Assembly: GCA_964603985.1 (NCBI GenBank)
Contig: CAZRXG010000024.1
Coordinates: 1 to 64,000 of the forward strand
Direction: 5' to 3'
From: CAZRXG01 sp964603985
GTDB taxonomy: Bacteria; Chloroflexota; Anaerolineae; Aggregatilineales; UBA3940
DNA length: 64,000 nt
Part shown: piece by piece, positions 42,838-51,677 of the stretch
Layout of the letters: every line of letters begins with the position of its first letter
How positions within the stretch are numbered: the stretch's first letter is position 1
Made by a program: the position numbers and the translations under genes
The notes under the pieces: generated by a model
Seen by the model: the letters and a program-made list of their open reading frames with translations, nothing else
The model's database searches: none
What the model was told of the DNA's origin: nothing

Positions 42838-43200
42838 CTACGTCTCCAGCTTGTCAAGAATGGCCTCCAGGTGGTCGATGTCTATCGGCTTGACCAGGTA
42901 ATCCGATGCGCCTGCGTTGAGGGCCGCCTGCTTGACCGAGGGGGCGTCCTCAGCCGTCACGAAAACGACGGGGATCGGGCCGGCGATCGGGTCACGCTTG
43001 ATGAAGCGGCAAACTTCCATCCCATCGACGCCGGGCATGTTGAGGTCGAGCAGGATCAGGGCCGGGGGATTGCTCTGTATGGCCTGTATCGCCGGGCGCG
43101 GGCCATGCGCGATCTGGGTTTCCCAGTCGAACAGGCTGACCATATCCGCAATGGCTTCCGCCATGACTTTATCGTCGTCGACAATCAATACGTAGGACAT
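42838..43200 (-). CDS. Single-domain response regulator
   Basis: A 120-residue CheY-like receiver without output domain. It has the acidic pocket DDDK after YVLIVDD (about 5-10), the phospho-acceptor Asp in LILLDLNMPGVDGMEV (about 52), Thr in VVFVTAEDAPS and Lys in SDYLVKPIDIDHL. ATG 43200 has GAGG 6 nt upstream. No histidine kinase is adjacent, so it is an orphan that probably acts by protein-protein contact. Confidence 0.92.
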   Translation of the reverse strand: MSYVLIVDDDKVMAEAIADMVSLFDWETQIAHGPRPAIQAIQSNPPALILLDLNMPGVDGMEVCRFIKRDPIAGPIPVVFVTAEDAPSVKQAALNAGASDYLVKPIDIDHLEAILDKLET

Positions 43201-43283
43201 GATAACCTCAATACTCACGTCTGTGGCCTGTCGGATATGCTAATTATACTACGTACTGGCGATCTTCTAAAAACAACCCGGAA

Positions 43284-44522
43284 TCAATCCCGGTCCTGAT
43301 CGTCGTAGAACCCGTCGCTCCAATCGGGTAGCTGGCTGAGCGCCTCGTAGGCCGGCCTGAGGGTCGCCTCCGGCCACCCAGGGAAGGTGAGACTCCACCA
43401 GTACTCCTCGTCCTCCGGCGTCCAGTACGGGTCAGAAATGTAGATGGTGGTCATGATGCCGATCCAGGGCTGCCAGTGTTCGCGTGCCCACCAATAGGCT
43501 CTGACCAGATAATCGGCCTGCTGCTCCTCGGTGACGGCGAACCACGAGTATTCCGGGTGAATGGGATCGGTCGTCCAGCCCATCTCCAGGACGGCGATCT
43601 GCTTATGTCCATCACCGTACTGCACCATGATCTCACGCATGTCCTCGACGTGGCGGAAGGCGTTCCAGCGATGTCCCCCGTACTCCGGCGTGTCGGCGGC
43701 CTCTTCAGGTGACGTTTCGGGCGGGGCCGCGTAGCCCGGCGCGTTGAGGCCCAGCATATCGAAGTAGGCCGCTCCCCCCGCCTCGTACATTCCCCGCAGG
43801 AATTCGTCGTCAGGGATGGCAACCGGCAGACCGGTGCCGGTCGGAGCCAGCCCCGCCGAGATCGTGATCGCGTCCGGGTCGGCAGCCTTGATGCCCATGT
43901 AGCAGTGCTTCAGCAGCTCGACGTACTCCGCCGGGTCGGGCGGCTGATCGCCCCACTCGCGGGCCAGGTTTGGCTCGTTCCATATCTGGTAGGCTTTGAT
44001 GCGCCCCCGGTAGCGGTCGGCGACGGTGTAGCAGAAGTCTTGGAAGTCCTCCAGGTCGGCGGGTGGAGCGTTCTCAAGGGGATGCGCGCCACCGTCGGCC
44101 TGCGCCCAGAAGGGCTGGCGATCCAGCCGCACGATGAGGAATAACCCGAACTCCTCGGCGTCCTCCACGATGCGGTCGGCACGCCACCAGTCGTAGCGAC
44201 CCTTCTCGATGGTCTCAAGATCGCGCCAGGCGAAAGCCTGCTTGACCCAGCGAAAGCCCATATCCTGCACCAGTTCAAGGTCGCGGCGGGCCATGTGCTC
44301 GTGCCACCACAGCGACACGTGCACGGCTGGCGCGGGGGCAGGCACCAGTTGGGCGACCTCCGGCGTTGGCCCCGGCGGCGGGGTGGGCGTTGACGTGGGG
44401 GCGGGTGTGTTCTGGGGGTCGGGTGTGCCGGTGATGGAAGCCTGTCGGCAGCCGGCCAGGCCGACGACCAGCAGCAGAGCGACCATCTTGTTCCGCGTGT
44501 GTTTTCGGGATCGTGGGTTCAT
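43284..44522 (-). CDS. Exported lipoprotein glycosidase-like protein (array member 1)
   Basis: A 412-residue lipoprotein. The signal peptide ends in a lipobox (VVGLAG-C, about 24), then comes a Thr/Pro linker and a TIM-barrel glycoside hydrolase domain like clan GH-A. The acid/base Glu is in AYQIWNEPNLAREWG (about 182) and the nucleophile candidate in IAVLEMGWTTD (about 312). The first motif, WNEPN, is common in GH5/GH39-like enzymes. I start at ATG 44522, as the upstream frame adds 53 residues that do not look like a signal. It follows a strong terminator, so it may be expressed separately. Substrate unknown. Confidence 0.78.
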   Translation of the reverse strand: MNPRSRKHTRNKMVALLLVVGLAGCRQASITGTPDPQNTPAPTSTPTPPPGPTPEVAQLVPAPAPAVHVSLWWHEHMARRDLELVQDMGFRWVKQAFAWRDLETIEKGRYDWWRADRIVEDAEEFGLFLIVRLDRQPFWAQADGGAHPLENAPPADLEDFQDFCYTVADRYRGRIKAYQIWNEPNLAREWGDQPPDPAEYVELLKHCYMGIKAADPDAITISAGLAPTGTGLPVAIPDDEFLRGMYEAGGAAYFDMLGLNAPGYAAPPETSPEEAADTPEYGGHRWNAFRHVEDMREIMVQYGDGHKQIAVLEMGWTTDPIHPEYSWFAVTEEQQADYLVRAYWWAREHWQPWIGIMTTIYISDPYWTPEDEEYWWSLTFPGWPEATLRPAYEALSQLPDWSDGFYDDQDRD

Positions 44523-44572
44523 AAGCAAACGAAAAAGCGAATCGTCTTTGAGCCAACAGATAGACACGTAAA

Positions 44573-44606
44573 CGCCCCGGGCCCGGTCGGAAGGTAGCCC
44601 GGGGCG
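44573..44606 (-). terminator. Terminator after array member 2
   Basis: CGCCCCGGGC (44573-44582) and GCCCGGGGCG (44597-44606) form a perfect 10-bp GC stem with a 14-nt loop. In minus orientation it lies 40 bp after the preceding stop and is followed by GTTT. Confidence 0.7.
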
Positions 44607-44646
44607 TGGTGCCTGCTTACGCTGCGCGTGCCTCACGGCTGCCGGT

Positions 44647-45987
44647 TTAGGGCGGCTTGGGCATATCACGCAGGGCTTCAAAAGCCGGTCGCGGTGAGCC
44701 GTCAGGCATCACGATGCTGAACATGGTTGAGTCAGCCTTGGGATCTCCGCCGTTCTTGGGCGAGTAGTCGAGGTTGAACAGGATGGCGAACCACACGAAA
44801 CCCCAATCGTGCATGGACTGGAAGGCATTCACAATGTTGTCGGCTTGCTCTTCCAGGGAGTTGTCGTAGGCGAAGTCGAAGTCGGGGCGCAGAGGCTCGC
44901 CTTCCATGCCTTCGAGCGTTGCCCAGCCGAACTCGGTGACGCATACGGGCGTGTCCCCCCCGGCGGCGACGATCAGGTCGTGGTAGCCCCGCAGGGTGGA
45001 GTAGAACGACCAGCTATGATGCGGGTTGTCGAACGGGCCGCGAAAGATGGCCGTCGGGTCGTTGTAGCCCGCATCGTAGGCTACGTCAGGCGGCAGATTG
45101 ATGCCGTTGGCGTGCGCGCCCACGCAGTCCACGTAATCCAGCAGCCCGACGTCGATCATCTGCTGCGTGTAGACGAAGTCGTCTATGGCAATGACGCCGT
45201 CATTGACGCCGGTGGGAGCCAGCGCCGCGCTGACGATGATGATGTTAGGGTCGGCCTCGCGGATGGCCTGCGCGGTCGGGGCCAGGAGGTCGATGTAATC
45301 CTGTGCATTCAACGTCCCGCCGGTGTACCAGCCGCGCTCGGATAGATTCGGCTCGTTCCACACCTCGATGGCGTGAATCATGCCGGGATAACGCTGGATA
45401 AGTCGCGAGATGTAATTGGCGAACGTCTGGGGATCGTCGGGCGGCCCGACCTTACCGTCGCCCGTCACCGAGCGCGCCCAATCCGGCGCAGCGACGACAC
45501 TCGCCAGAACCTTGATGTTGTGCTTCGAGGTGGCGGTGAACAGTGCGTCGAGCGCGTCCCAGTTGGGCGACCCCTGCACCGGCTCCAGGTCGGCCCACCG
45601 GATCTGCTGTTTGATCCAGTTCATACCCAGTTGCTCAACCTGGCCCAGCGTCGGATCGGTGTTCCTTTCAAACTGCGACTGGATGCCGTATCCAAAAGAC
45701 CGATCCTGGCGGGGCGGGATGGTAGGCTGCGGGAGGGGGGTGTCGAGCACCTGAGTGGCCGCAGCGTCGCCCGGCGCAAGGGGCTGTGTGGGTGTTGTCT
45801 GTGCGCCCTGCGGGACGATGGGCTGGTCACCCTCTGCCGGGGAGGCCGCTTCCTCGTTGGAGGACCTCAGCGCCCACAGGATGCCCAGGAATGTGCAGAC
45901 CCCGACCAGCACCACCACGCCGACCCAGACTCCTGCCAGGATGCGAATTTGTTTCGAAGTGAGACGTGTTTTGCCGGTTCCCGTCAT
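44647..45987 (-). CDS. Membrane-anchored glycosidase-like protein (array member 2)
   Basis: A 446-residue protein with an N-terminal membrane anchor (ILAGVWVGVVVLVGVCTFLG, about 16-35) and a Pro/Thr-rich linker. The GH-A-like barrel follows, with IKQQIRWADLEPVQGSPNWD, HAIEVWNEPNLSERGWYTGG (acid/base Glu about 210) and VCVTEFGWATLEGMEG (nucleophile candidate about 351). Substrate unknown. It lacks the long N-terminal region of the three following paralogues. Starts 14 bp after the end of array member 3 on the same strand. Confidence 0.8.
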   Translation of the reverse strand: MTGTGKTRLTSKQIRILAGVWVGVVVLVGVCTFLGILWALRSSNEEAASPAEGDQPIVPQGAQTTPTQPLAPGDAAATQVLDTPLPQPTIPPRQDRSFGYGIQSQFERNTDPTLGQVEQLGMNWIKQQIRWADLEPVQGSPNWDALDALFTATSKHNIKVLASVVAAPDWARSVTGDGKVGPPDDPQTFANYISRLIQRYPGMIHAIEVWNEPNLSERGWYTGGTLNAQDYIDLLAPTAQAIREADPNIIIVSAALAPTGVNDGVIAIDDFVYTQQMIDVGLLDYVDCVGAHANGINLPPDVAYDAGYNDPTAIFRGPFDNPHHSWSFYSTLRGYHDLIVAAGGDTPVCVTEFGWATLEGMEGEPLRPDFDFAYDNSLEEQADNIVNAFQSMHDWGFVWFAILFNLDYSPKNGGDPKADSTMFSIVMPDGSPRPAFEALRDMPKPP

Positions 45988-46001
45988 CGTGCTCGGCCTC
46001 C

Positions 46002-48746
46002 TTAGTACATCACATTATGCAGTGCATCGCAGGCAGGGCATACGCCGCCGGGCCGGACGATGGCGTAACCGGCCTGCGGGTCATCCCCCCAACTGGTGAA
46101 GTCAACGTTCCAGATGATCGCCAGCCGAACGTAGCCCAACCCCCGCGCGATCTGCACGCCTTCGGCCAGCCAGGCCGCCTGATCGGCGACCGTGATGGCG
46201 GACCCCCAACTCCAGTTGGTAGGCAGCGCGCCGTATCCCTCCCCGGTGACGTAGCCAAACTCGGTCAGGCACACTGGCAGCGCGCCGCCCAGACCGTAGT
46301 AGTAAACGTCGATGGTCGGCTTGAAGTACCAGCTATGATGCCCACCCCCGCCGTCTGCCGGATGGCCGGTCGTGGCCGAAGGCGAGGTCGCCCCGGCGTT
46401 GTGGTGCGCGCCCACGCAGTTCGCATAGTTTGCCGCACCGGCCGCAGCCAGCCCTTGCAGGTAGCGGTAGTCGGCCATGGCGATGTCCATGTCGTCCACG
46501 CCGGTGGGAGCCAGCGCGCCGATGATGACCATCGTGTTGGGGCTGACCGACTTGATCGCGTTGAAGCTGGGGGCCAGCATGTTGTTGACGTAATCGGTGG
46601 GGCTGTACTGCCCGCGCGGCCACTCCGTGTACAGGTTCATCTCGTTCCAGATCTCAATCGCATCGGGCTGGTAGCTCGCCACGCCGCGTATGAACTCAAC
46701 GTAGTTGTTATAGTCAATGCTGGCTGGCGAGAACGGGCCGGGGGTGCTGATCAGCACCTTGAAGCCCGCTGCCTTGCCCCCTGCGATGAAGCCACCGGCC
46801 ACGCTGGGATCCAGGCCCGGACTCCACTTGACCTGGAACTTGACCCACGACATACCGGCGTGCACCATCTCGTTGACGTGGCCCAGCGAACCCGGAACCT
46901 GCCCCCCCAGCTCAAATCCGCCGCCGTCCGCCCCGGCCACACCGGCGGAGGGTGGCGGTGTGGACTCGGTCGGAGCCGGGGTGTCTGTAGGCGGCGGGTT
47001 GTCGCCTGCCGAGGCCGGATTGCTGGCCGGGGCCTGGGTCGGTTCGGGAGTGTCCTCCTCCTCGTCCTCCCCGGACTTGACCTTCACCGACACCGATCCT
47101 CGGTCGGAGACCCGCCCGCCAACCACCCGGCCCTGCACAGTGTATTCGCCCGCCTTGGCAGCCTTCCACACAAACGGCGTGCCGAGGCCGGTGCTCTCGT
47201 CCAAAACCGCGCCGCTCGCGTCGCTGACCACCCACTCCATCACCATCTGACTTGGCACAGATGACACACTGGTGGCCTTGAATTCGTTGATGGCCGTCAG
47301 CATACCGGCATCGTTGCCCTCGGCCAGTAGGCCATTGACAACCATGCCGCCGATGTTGTAGGCAGATGCCATATCGAGGCGCGCCCGGACGGTGTTGGCC
47401 ATGACGATCCAGACACGGCGCGTGCCCTCGGCGTCCTCCAGCTTGTAGGAGTAAGTACCGGTGTCCTCCTGGGGCTTCAGTTTGACTGCCGGGCCATCCA
47501 GCACGAACGTCAGTTCCTTGCCCGGTTTGTAGCCCCCTTTCGGTTTTTCGGTCTCCAGGCTCACGGCCCCAAGTCCCGCCAGCGCCTCGTCGTAGCTAAT
47601 AAGGTTATAAGTCTCGTCTACGGCCTTGATGACGCTCAGCGACGAGAAGGCCACATGTATCTTCAGGCGGCTGACCCTGTTCACCGCCCAGGCCAACAGG
47701 CTGAGAGCATTGCCGTCGATGGCAAAGTTGCGCGGATCGTTGCTGGTCATGACTACGACGGCATCGGCAGCCGCGCCGATACCCTGCCAGTCATACCCGC
47801 CGGGGTCCCAGGCAGGAGATTCACCTGCCGGTTGTGGCAGAAAAACGACCAGCAGCTTGTTGTACTCATCCAGGGCTGCGGCCAGGTCAACGATGAACTG
47901 GGTGAACGCCTCGCGGTCGGTGAGGGCGATGCCCTGGTAGTCGATGGCAACGCCGTTGTAATCGCCGCTGACGACAAATGTCTGCAAATCCTGGATGTGC
48001 AGCGCCAGGCTGGCCTCGTTGTTGATCACACTGCTGATCGCGAGACCATTGGCACGAATGAGCGGCACAACCGCGTACCCCACACCGAGTTGCCAGCCAC
48101 TCGCCAGGACTCCGTTCAGAGAGCCATCGGCCTGCACCTGCAACCCGGCCGGGAACACCATGTTGAGTGACGAGGCTACCTCGCCGGTCAGCACCTGATC
48201 CGCCTCCAGCACGGTGCTGATCAGCGGCGTGACGGCTCTGCTCTGGAAGACGGCGACGTTGTCCGGAAATTCGTCGGTGTATATCTTCCCGGCTTCAGCA
48301 TCGACGCGCCCCGGCACGAAGATCCATTTATCTTCTTCGGTGTCCCAACGGTAGAGATCGAGTGTGTTGTATGGCTGTGAATCGTTGGGGATCAGGATCT
48401 CCACCAGAGTCTGGACATCCTCGCTGCGCCGCTCAAGGGTATAGAGCGGGCTTTTCATTGCCAGATAGGACGGCAGGGCTTCCATGGCTGCCCGGGACTC
48501 GCCCTTCTTCTCTCCGGACAGGAATAACTCACGGGGGATGGACCCCAGGCTCACGCGTGTTGATCCTTCGCCCACCAGGATGATGCTGATACCGTCAGGG
48601 TGTGAAGCGGTGGGGTTCTCACTGTCGATCTTCTCAGAGATGGGATGAGCCGCACGGGCCAGGCCGCCGGATGCGCCGCAGGAAACCAGTACACCGGCCA
48701 ACACAAGCCCAATAACCGGCAGAAGCAGCTTTTTCGGTTTGAACAT
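46002..48746 (-). CDS. Large lipoprotein with GH18-like and GH-A-like domains (array member 3)
   Basis: A 914-residue lipoprotein. The signal peptide MFKPKKLLLPVIGL ends in the lipobox VLVS-C. An N-terminal beta domain follows (IPRELFLSG, EALPSYLAM, LDLYRWDTEEDKWIFVPGRV), then a GH18-like barrel (about 190-420) whose catalytic motif reads GVAIDYQG (about 265), with Gln where GH18 needs Glu. An Ig-like domain and Pro/Thr linker follow, then a GH-A-like barrel with IEIWNEMNLYTEWPRGQ (Glu about 699) and CLTEFGYVTGEGYG (about 828), ending GVCPACDALHNVMY. Start ATG 48746 has GGAG 7 nt upstream. Substrate unknown. Confidence 0.8.
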   Translation of the reverse strand: MFKPKKLLLPVIGLVLAGVLVSCGASGGLARAAHPISEKIDSENPTASHPDGISIILVGEGSTRVSLGSIPRELFLSGEKKGESRAAMEALPSYLAMKSPLYTLERRSEDVQTLVEILIPNDSQPYNTLDLYRWDTEEDKWIFVPGRVDAEAGKIYTDEFPDNVAVFQSRAVTPLISTVLEADQVLTGEVASSLNMVFPAGLQVQADGSLNGVLASGWQLGVGYAVVPLIRANGLAISSVINNEASLALHIQDLQTFVVSGDYNGVAIDYQGIALTDREAFTQFIVDLAAALDEYNKLLVVFLPQPAGESPAWDPGGYDWQGIGAAADAVVVMTSNDPRNFAIDGNALSLLAWAVNRVSRLKIHVAFSSLSVIKAVDETYNLISYDEALAGLGAVSLETEKPKGGYKPGKELTFVLDGPAVKLKPQEDTGTYSYKLEDAEGTRRVWIVMANTVRARLDMASAYNIGGMVVNGLLAEGNDAGMLTAINEFKATSVSSVPSQMVMEWVVSDASGAVLDESTGLGTPFVWKAAKAGEYTVQGRVVGGRVSDRGSVSVKVKSGEDEEEDTPEPTQAPASNPASAGDNPPPTDTPAPTESTPPPSAGVAGADGGGFELGGQVPGSLGHVNEMVHAGMSWVKFQVKWSPGLDPSVAGGFIAGGKAAGFKVLISTPGPFSPASIDYNNYVEFIRGVASYQPDAIEIWNEMNLYTEWPRGQYSPTDYVNNMLAPSFNAIKSVSPNTMVIIGALAPTGVDDMDIAMADYRYLQGLAAAGAANYANCVGAHHNAGATSPSATTGHPADGGGGHHSWYFKPTIDVYYYGLGGALPVCLTEFGYVTGEGYGALPTNWSWGSAITVADQAAWLAEGVQIARGLGYVRLAIIWNVDFTSWGDDPQAGYAIVRPGGVCPACDALHNVMY

Positions 48747-48828
48747 ACGTGTTCTCCGTGCCATTCTCATGATACTCGCGCCACGATTTGGGTGGACTCG
48801 GCCACCCGGAAATCCCTCTGATAGTACC

Positions 48829-51657
48829 TCAGTGCATAACATTACCCAAGGCAGTGCAAGCCGGGCAACTGCCGTTGGGTCGTATAATGGCGTACCCGGC
48901 CATCGGATCGTCGCCCCAATAGGTGAAGTCGACGTTCCACACGATCATCAGGCGCACCTGGCCGCTTTCCTTGCATAACTGCGCCGCCTCGGCCAGCCAG
49001 GCAGCCTGCTGAGCAACGATTGTATTGGCAGCCCAGCTAAAGCGCTCCGGCACGCCGCCGTAGCCCTCCCCACTGAGATACCCCAGTTCGGTGAAGCAGA
49101 CGGGCCGGGCAAATGTGCCCCCGTACAGTTGGAGCATGCCCTTGAAGTACCAGCTATAGTGCTGGTAACCGGGGTCGGCGGGGTGGCCGGTCCCCCACGA
49201 GGGCGGCGTCGCGCCGGAGTTGTAGTGTGCGCCCACACAGTCCATGTAGTTGACCGCGCCCGCCTCGGCCATCTGCTGCAGATAGAGCCAGTCGTCGCAG
49301 CCGTAACCCTGCAAGGAGCATCCCCCCTCGCCGAAGTACGCGCCGGTCGGCGCGGGAGCAGCCGAGATCACCATGATGTTCGGGTTAACGCTCTTAATGG
49401 CGTTGTAGGCCGGGGCGAGCAACTCGCGCGTGTAGCGCCCGCCGTCGATCTGGCCACGCGGCCACTCACGGTCGATGTTGACCTCGTTCCACACCTCGAT
49501 GGCATCCGGCCCGTAGTATGCCACGCCCCGCAGGAAGTCGAGATAGGCTTCTACGTCGATCTCCGTCGGGTACTTGGCCTGGCCGGTGATGCTGAGCAGC
49601 ACCTTGAAATTTTCGCTCCGCCCACGGTCGATCAGGTCCCAAGCGACGCGCGGGTCCATGTCTTCGCCCCAGGCCAGTTGGAACTTGACCCAATCCATGC
49701 CCGCCTCGCGCATCCAGTCGGGGTTGCGGATGACGTGGTTGGTCTGGCCGCCCAGTTCGAAGTTGCCGAATGCTCCCGCTGGCACGAGAGGCGGCGGCAG
49801 ATCGTCAGGGATGGGCACCTCCTGGTCGGAGGCCTGGGCGGGCATCTCGTCCGGTGCGCCGACCACGACGGCCTCCTGGCTGGGCACGACGCCCACCGTC
49901 TCGCCGCCAACGATGAGCGCCATCGCGCCGCGCTCAGAGATGTCCCCTCCGACCAGATCCGCGCTGACGACGTACTCACCTTCCGATTCCGGCGTCCACT
50001 CCAGCCCCGTGCCCAGGTCGGTGATTGCCTCGGACAGGACCGCACCGCTGGCATCCTGCACCGTCCACTGCAAAGATAGGGTCGGGTTCAGGGTGGAGGG
50101 CTGGCCGACTTTGAACTCCTGCACTGCGATGAGCATCCCGGCGGCGTTGTCCTCGGCGAGCAGATCCTCGATGATGATGCCGCCGACGTGATGGGCCGCA
50201 ACCCAGTCGAGGCGCTCACGTAGCGCAGCCGCCGTCATCAACCAGATGCGGTGTTCGCCGCCCCCGGCGGAGATCTCGTAGTAATAAATACCGCTCTGCC
50301 GGTCACGGGTGACGTTACCGGCCTCTCCCACCAGGTCAAAGGCAAACGTCTGGCCCGACTCCGGGTGAAGCGCAGTGCCGGGAGACTCCGGACTGACATC
50401 GACCTCACCCAGCGGCGTGAGCGCATACTCGTAGGTGATGGGATTGAGCTGACCGGCCCACTCATCAATGCTCAGGGTGGAGAACGCGACGTAAAGCTTG
50501 ATGCCGCTCACCTCGCCGCTGGCCCACGTCAGAAACCGGTCGGTCAGCCCGCCGGGAACGTACTCGCCGGGGCTGCCCGGCGGCGTGACGATCAGAATGT
50601 CGGCCAGTTCCCCTAGTTTCCCCCAGTCATATGGGCCGCCATCCCAGCCGGAGTCGGTCTGAACCGGCGTAGGCAGGCGCAGAGCAAGCAGCTTGTCCTT
50701 CCCACCCAGTTCTGACGCGAGATCCTTGGCCAGCGCGTGGAAAGCCGCTTGGTGGGCGTCGTCTATCTCTCCGTAATCGAGCGCCACCCCCGCGAATTCC
50801 TGCCCGGCGAGCAGGGCCGAGACGCTTTCAACGTGCGCTTTCCGGGCGCTGTTGCTTCCGAGCAATTCGCCAAGCGCCACCGGGTCGGACGGGCGGATGA
50901 GCGGCAGAACAGTGTAGCTGCCGACCGGCAGGTTGTCTGTATCCAGGGCCCCGGTATCGAGCGTGCCGTCGGCCTGTGCCTCGGCCCCCTCGACGAGCAG
51001 CAGGTTGATGGCCGCTGCGTATGTCCCGTCGAGTGACTGATCCCCGGTTAAGATCGTGCCGATCAGGGGGGCAACTGCGCCGTGCCAGAAGAGGGCAACC
51101 GGCCCCTTAACCGGCTGCGCCCGAAGTGCGCCCGCCTCGGCATCGATCTGTGCCGGGACGAAGCGCCACTGACCGGCCTGTGCATCCCACCGGTAGAGGG
51201 CATAAGCAGCCGCGTCCTCGCCGAGGCCAAAGACCAGCCGCACGTCTGCGCTGCGTGTGGTGATCTCGTAGATCGGGCTGATTGGCTTGAGATAGGCCGG
51301 TAGGGCCTCCGCGGCAGCCAGCCACCGGCGTTCTATGTCCCCCCCGAAGACGTTATCCGCCGGGGTTACCTCGACACGCACGCGGGCAGCCCGCTTACCC
51401 TCAAGCGTAACGTTCAGGTACTCGTCAACGCGCATGCTTGGCTCCCCGCCCGTGAGGCGGGTAGATCGCCCGCTCCCCACCACCAGCAGCCCGGCGACGA
51501 CCAGCACAATGCCGGCCAGGGCAATCACTCCCCACTTCGTAGGAACGCCCCTGAACAGGCTGATGGCCCGCGCGAGCCAGGTGGGTTGCTCCTGCCGGGG
51601 AGTGGATGGGCGAGCGTCCGGCGCAGTCGGAGCCAGCTTGGTTGGTTCCTCAAACAT
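48829..51657 (-). CDS. Large exported protein with GH18-like and GH-A-like domains (array member 4)
   Basis: A 942-residue paralogue of array member 3. A cytoplasmic start is followed by one membrane segment (WGVIALAGIVLVVAGLLVVG, about 42-61), then the same beta domain (EALPAYLKPISPIYEITTRS, ALYRWDAQAGQWRFVPAQID). A GH18-like barrel has GVALDYGEI (about 293), where Gly replaces the Glu position. An Ig-like domain (ASGAVLSEAITDLGTGLEWT) and a GH-A-like barrel follow, with IEVWNEVNIDREWPRGQI (about 722) and CFTELGYLSGEGYG (about 857). It ends NGSCPACTALGNVMH. Enzymatic role inferred only for the second barrel. Confidence 0.8.
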   Translation of the reverse strand: MFEEPTKLAPTAPDARPSTPRQEQPTWLARAISLFRGVPTKWGVIALAGIVLVVAGLLVVGSGRSTRLTGGEPSMRVDEYLNVTLEGKRAARVRVEVTPADNVFGGDIERRWLAAAEALPAYLKPISPIYEITTRSADVRLVFGLGEDAAAYALYRWDAQAGQWRFVPAQIDAEAGALRAQPVKGPVALFWHGAVAPLIGTILTGDQSLDGTYAAAINLLLVEGAEAQADGTLDTGALDTDNLPVGSYTVLPLIRPSDPVALGELLGSNSARKAHVESVSALLAGQEFAGVALDYGEIDDAHQAAFHALAKDLASELGGKDKLLALRLPTPVQTDSGWDGGPYDWGKLGELADILIVTPPGSPGEYVPGGLTDRFLTWASGEVSGIKLYVAFSTLSIDEWAGQLNPITYEYALTPLGEVDVSPESPGTALHPESGQTFAFDLVGEAGNVTRDRQSGIYYYEISAGGGEHRIWLMTAAALRERLDWVAAHHVGGIIIEDLLAEDNAAGMLIAVQEFKVGQPSTLNPTLSLQWTVQDASGAVLSEAITDLGTGLEWTPESEGEYVVSADLVGGDISERGAMALIVGGETVGVVPSQEAVVVGAPDEMPAQASDQEVPIPDDLPPPLVPAGAFGNFELGGQTNHVIRNPDWMREAGMDWVKFQLAWGEDMDPRVAWDLIDRGRSENFKVLLSITGQAKYPTEIDVEAYLDFLRGVAYYGPDAIEVWNEVNIDREWPRGQIDGGRYTRELLAPAYNAIKSVNPNIMVISAAPAPTGAYFGEGGCSLQGYGCDDWLYLQQMAEAGAVNYMDCVGAHYNSGATPPSWGTGHPADPGYQHYSWYFKGMLQLYGGTFARPVCFTELGYLSGEGYGGVPERFSWAANTIVAQQAAWLAEAAQLCKESGQVRLMIVWNVDFTYWGDDPMAGYAIIRPNGSCPACTALGNVMH

Positions 51658-51677
51658 GAAGCGTCTACGACCTCATC